From NCBI GenBank assembly GCA_934757945.1, contig CAKVLT010000049.1, positions 1 through 13,684 on the forward strand: 13,684 nucleotides of DNA, in the 5' to 3' direction. The notes under the pieces are model-generated. The model searched no databases and was not told where the DNA came from. It saw nothing but the letters and a program-made list of their open reading frames with translations. Both the position numbers and the translations under genes were made by a program. The DNA comes from an uncultured Bulleidia sp. GTDB lineage: Bacteria; Bacillota_I; Bacilli_A; Erysipelotrichales; Erysipelotrichaceae. Shown one piece after another: positions 13,610 through 13,684 of the stretch. Each line of letters begins with the position of its first letter. Positions within the stretch are counted from its first letter, which is position 1.

Positions 13610-13684
13610 TGTTAGGGTCAGGTGAAAATCACCAAAAAGTGTCAGTCGGAAACAGCCAATTTTAGTCAAAAGAAAATCGCCATA
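13610..13684. mobile_element. Probable end of an IS21-family insertion sequence (partial, runs off the right edge)
   Basis: From TGTTAGGGTCAGGTG onward the plus strand contains three units starting GTCA at 13617, 13641 and 13665, exactly 24 bases apart, each with the pattern GTCA-N-GAAA-N-C-CC (AAAATCACC, GAAACAGCC, AAAATCGCC). A TG end followed by such multiple terminal repeats is characteristic of IS21-family elements, where they bind the IstA transposase. No transposase is within the window and the target duplication cannot be seen. The family call comes from repeat architecture only. Confidence 0.6.

Noticed and set aside
13450..13684. Sigma-54 (-24/-12) promoter for the mannose-type PTS operon
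   Set aside because: A TGGC occurs in TTGGCTGTTTCCGAC but the required TTGC at -12 is missing, and it lies inside the IS-like end.
1..13684. tRNA, rRNA or riboswitch genes
   Set aside because: The intergenic regions were read by eye on both strands; only terminators, RAT-like elements and dyads were seen, with no cloverleaf or known aptamer core. A covariance search was not possible.

Overview
The window looks like a chromosomal accessory stretch of an AT-rich, low-GC Gram-positive gut Firmicute, probably of the Lachnospiraceae or Erysipelotrichaceae type. The reasons are AGGAGG-type ribosome binding sites, a CcpA-type cre site, BglG/LicT/GlcT antiterminators, three different sugar phosphotransferase (PTS) systems, a GH36 alpha-galactosidase and an AAA/DUF4143 ATPase typical of these genomes. 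This assignment is inferred from gene content; no marker gene is present. Every convincing gene is on the minus strand, so transcription runs from high to low coordinates.

Right to left in transcription order: (1) 13610-13684 looks like the end of an IS21-family insertion sequence. (2) 13570-9956 is one operon with its own promoter and a dyad operator: an MBL-fold hydrolase, then mannose-family PTS EIIA, EIIB, EIIC and EIID, closed by an intrinsic terminator. (3) 9881-7445 is a glucose-type EIICBA (ptsG-like) gene. Its leader carries a promoter, a GlcT-type RAT and an overlapping terminator. The matching GlcT-like antiterminator follows at 7343-6498, behind the ptsG terminator. (4) 6349-5818 is a lone NADAR (YbiA/DUF1768) gene. 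(5) 5509-3239 is a cytoplasmic GH36 alpha-galactosidase with its own terminator. (6) 3147-1669 is an AAA/DUF4143 ATPase preceded by a 32-bp-periodic repeat array. (7) 1570-1 is a bgl-like operon: a cre-overlapped promoter, RAT, leader terminator, licT, a second RAT with terminator, then the start of a PTS EII gene that runs off the left edge.

The theme is carbohydrate uptake under three layers of control: catabolite repression (cre), PTS-dependent antitermination (two CAT-PRD proteins, each with its own RAT type) and probably a repressor at the mannose-type operon. Accessory or defence-like genes (NADAR, DUF4143 ATPase) and mobile DNA lie between the sugar units.

The most interesting observations are: a pair of unusual RATs flanking licT that keep one fold while their stems covary, alongside a licT RNA-binding domain altered at two positions recalled as RNA contacts; an EII protein starting with a duplicated EIIB domain that has lost its phosphorylated cysteine; an MBL hydrolase as first gene of a mannose-family PTS operon; and a perfect orphan Shine-Dalgarno after EIID. 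No clearly unprecedented system was identified.
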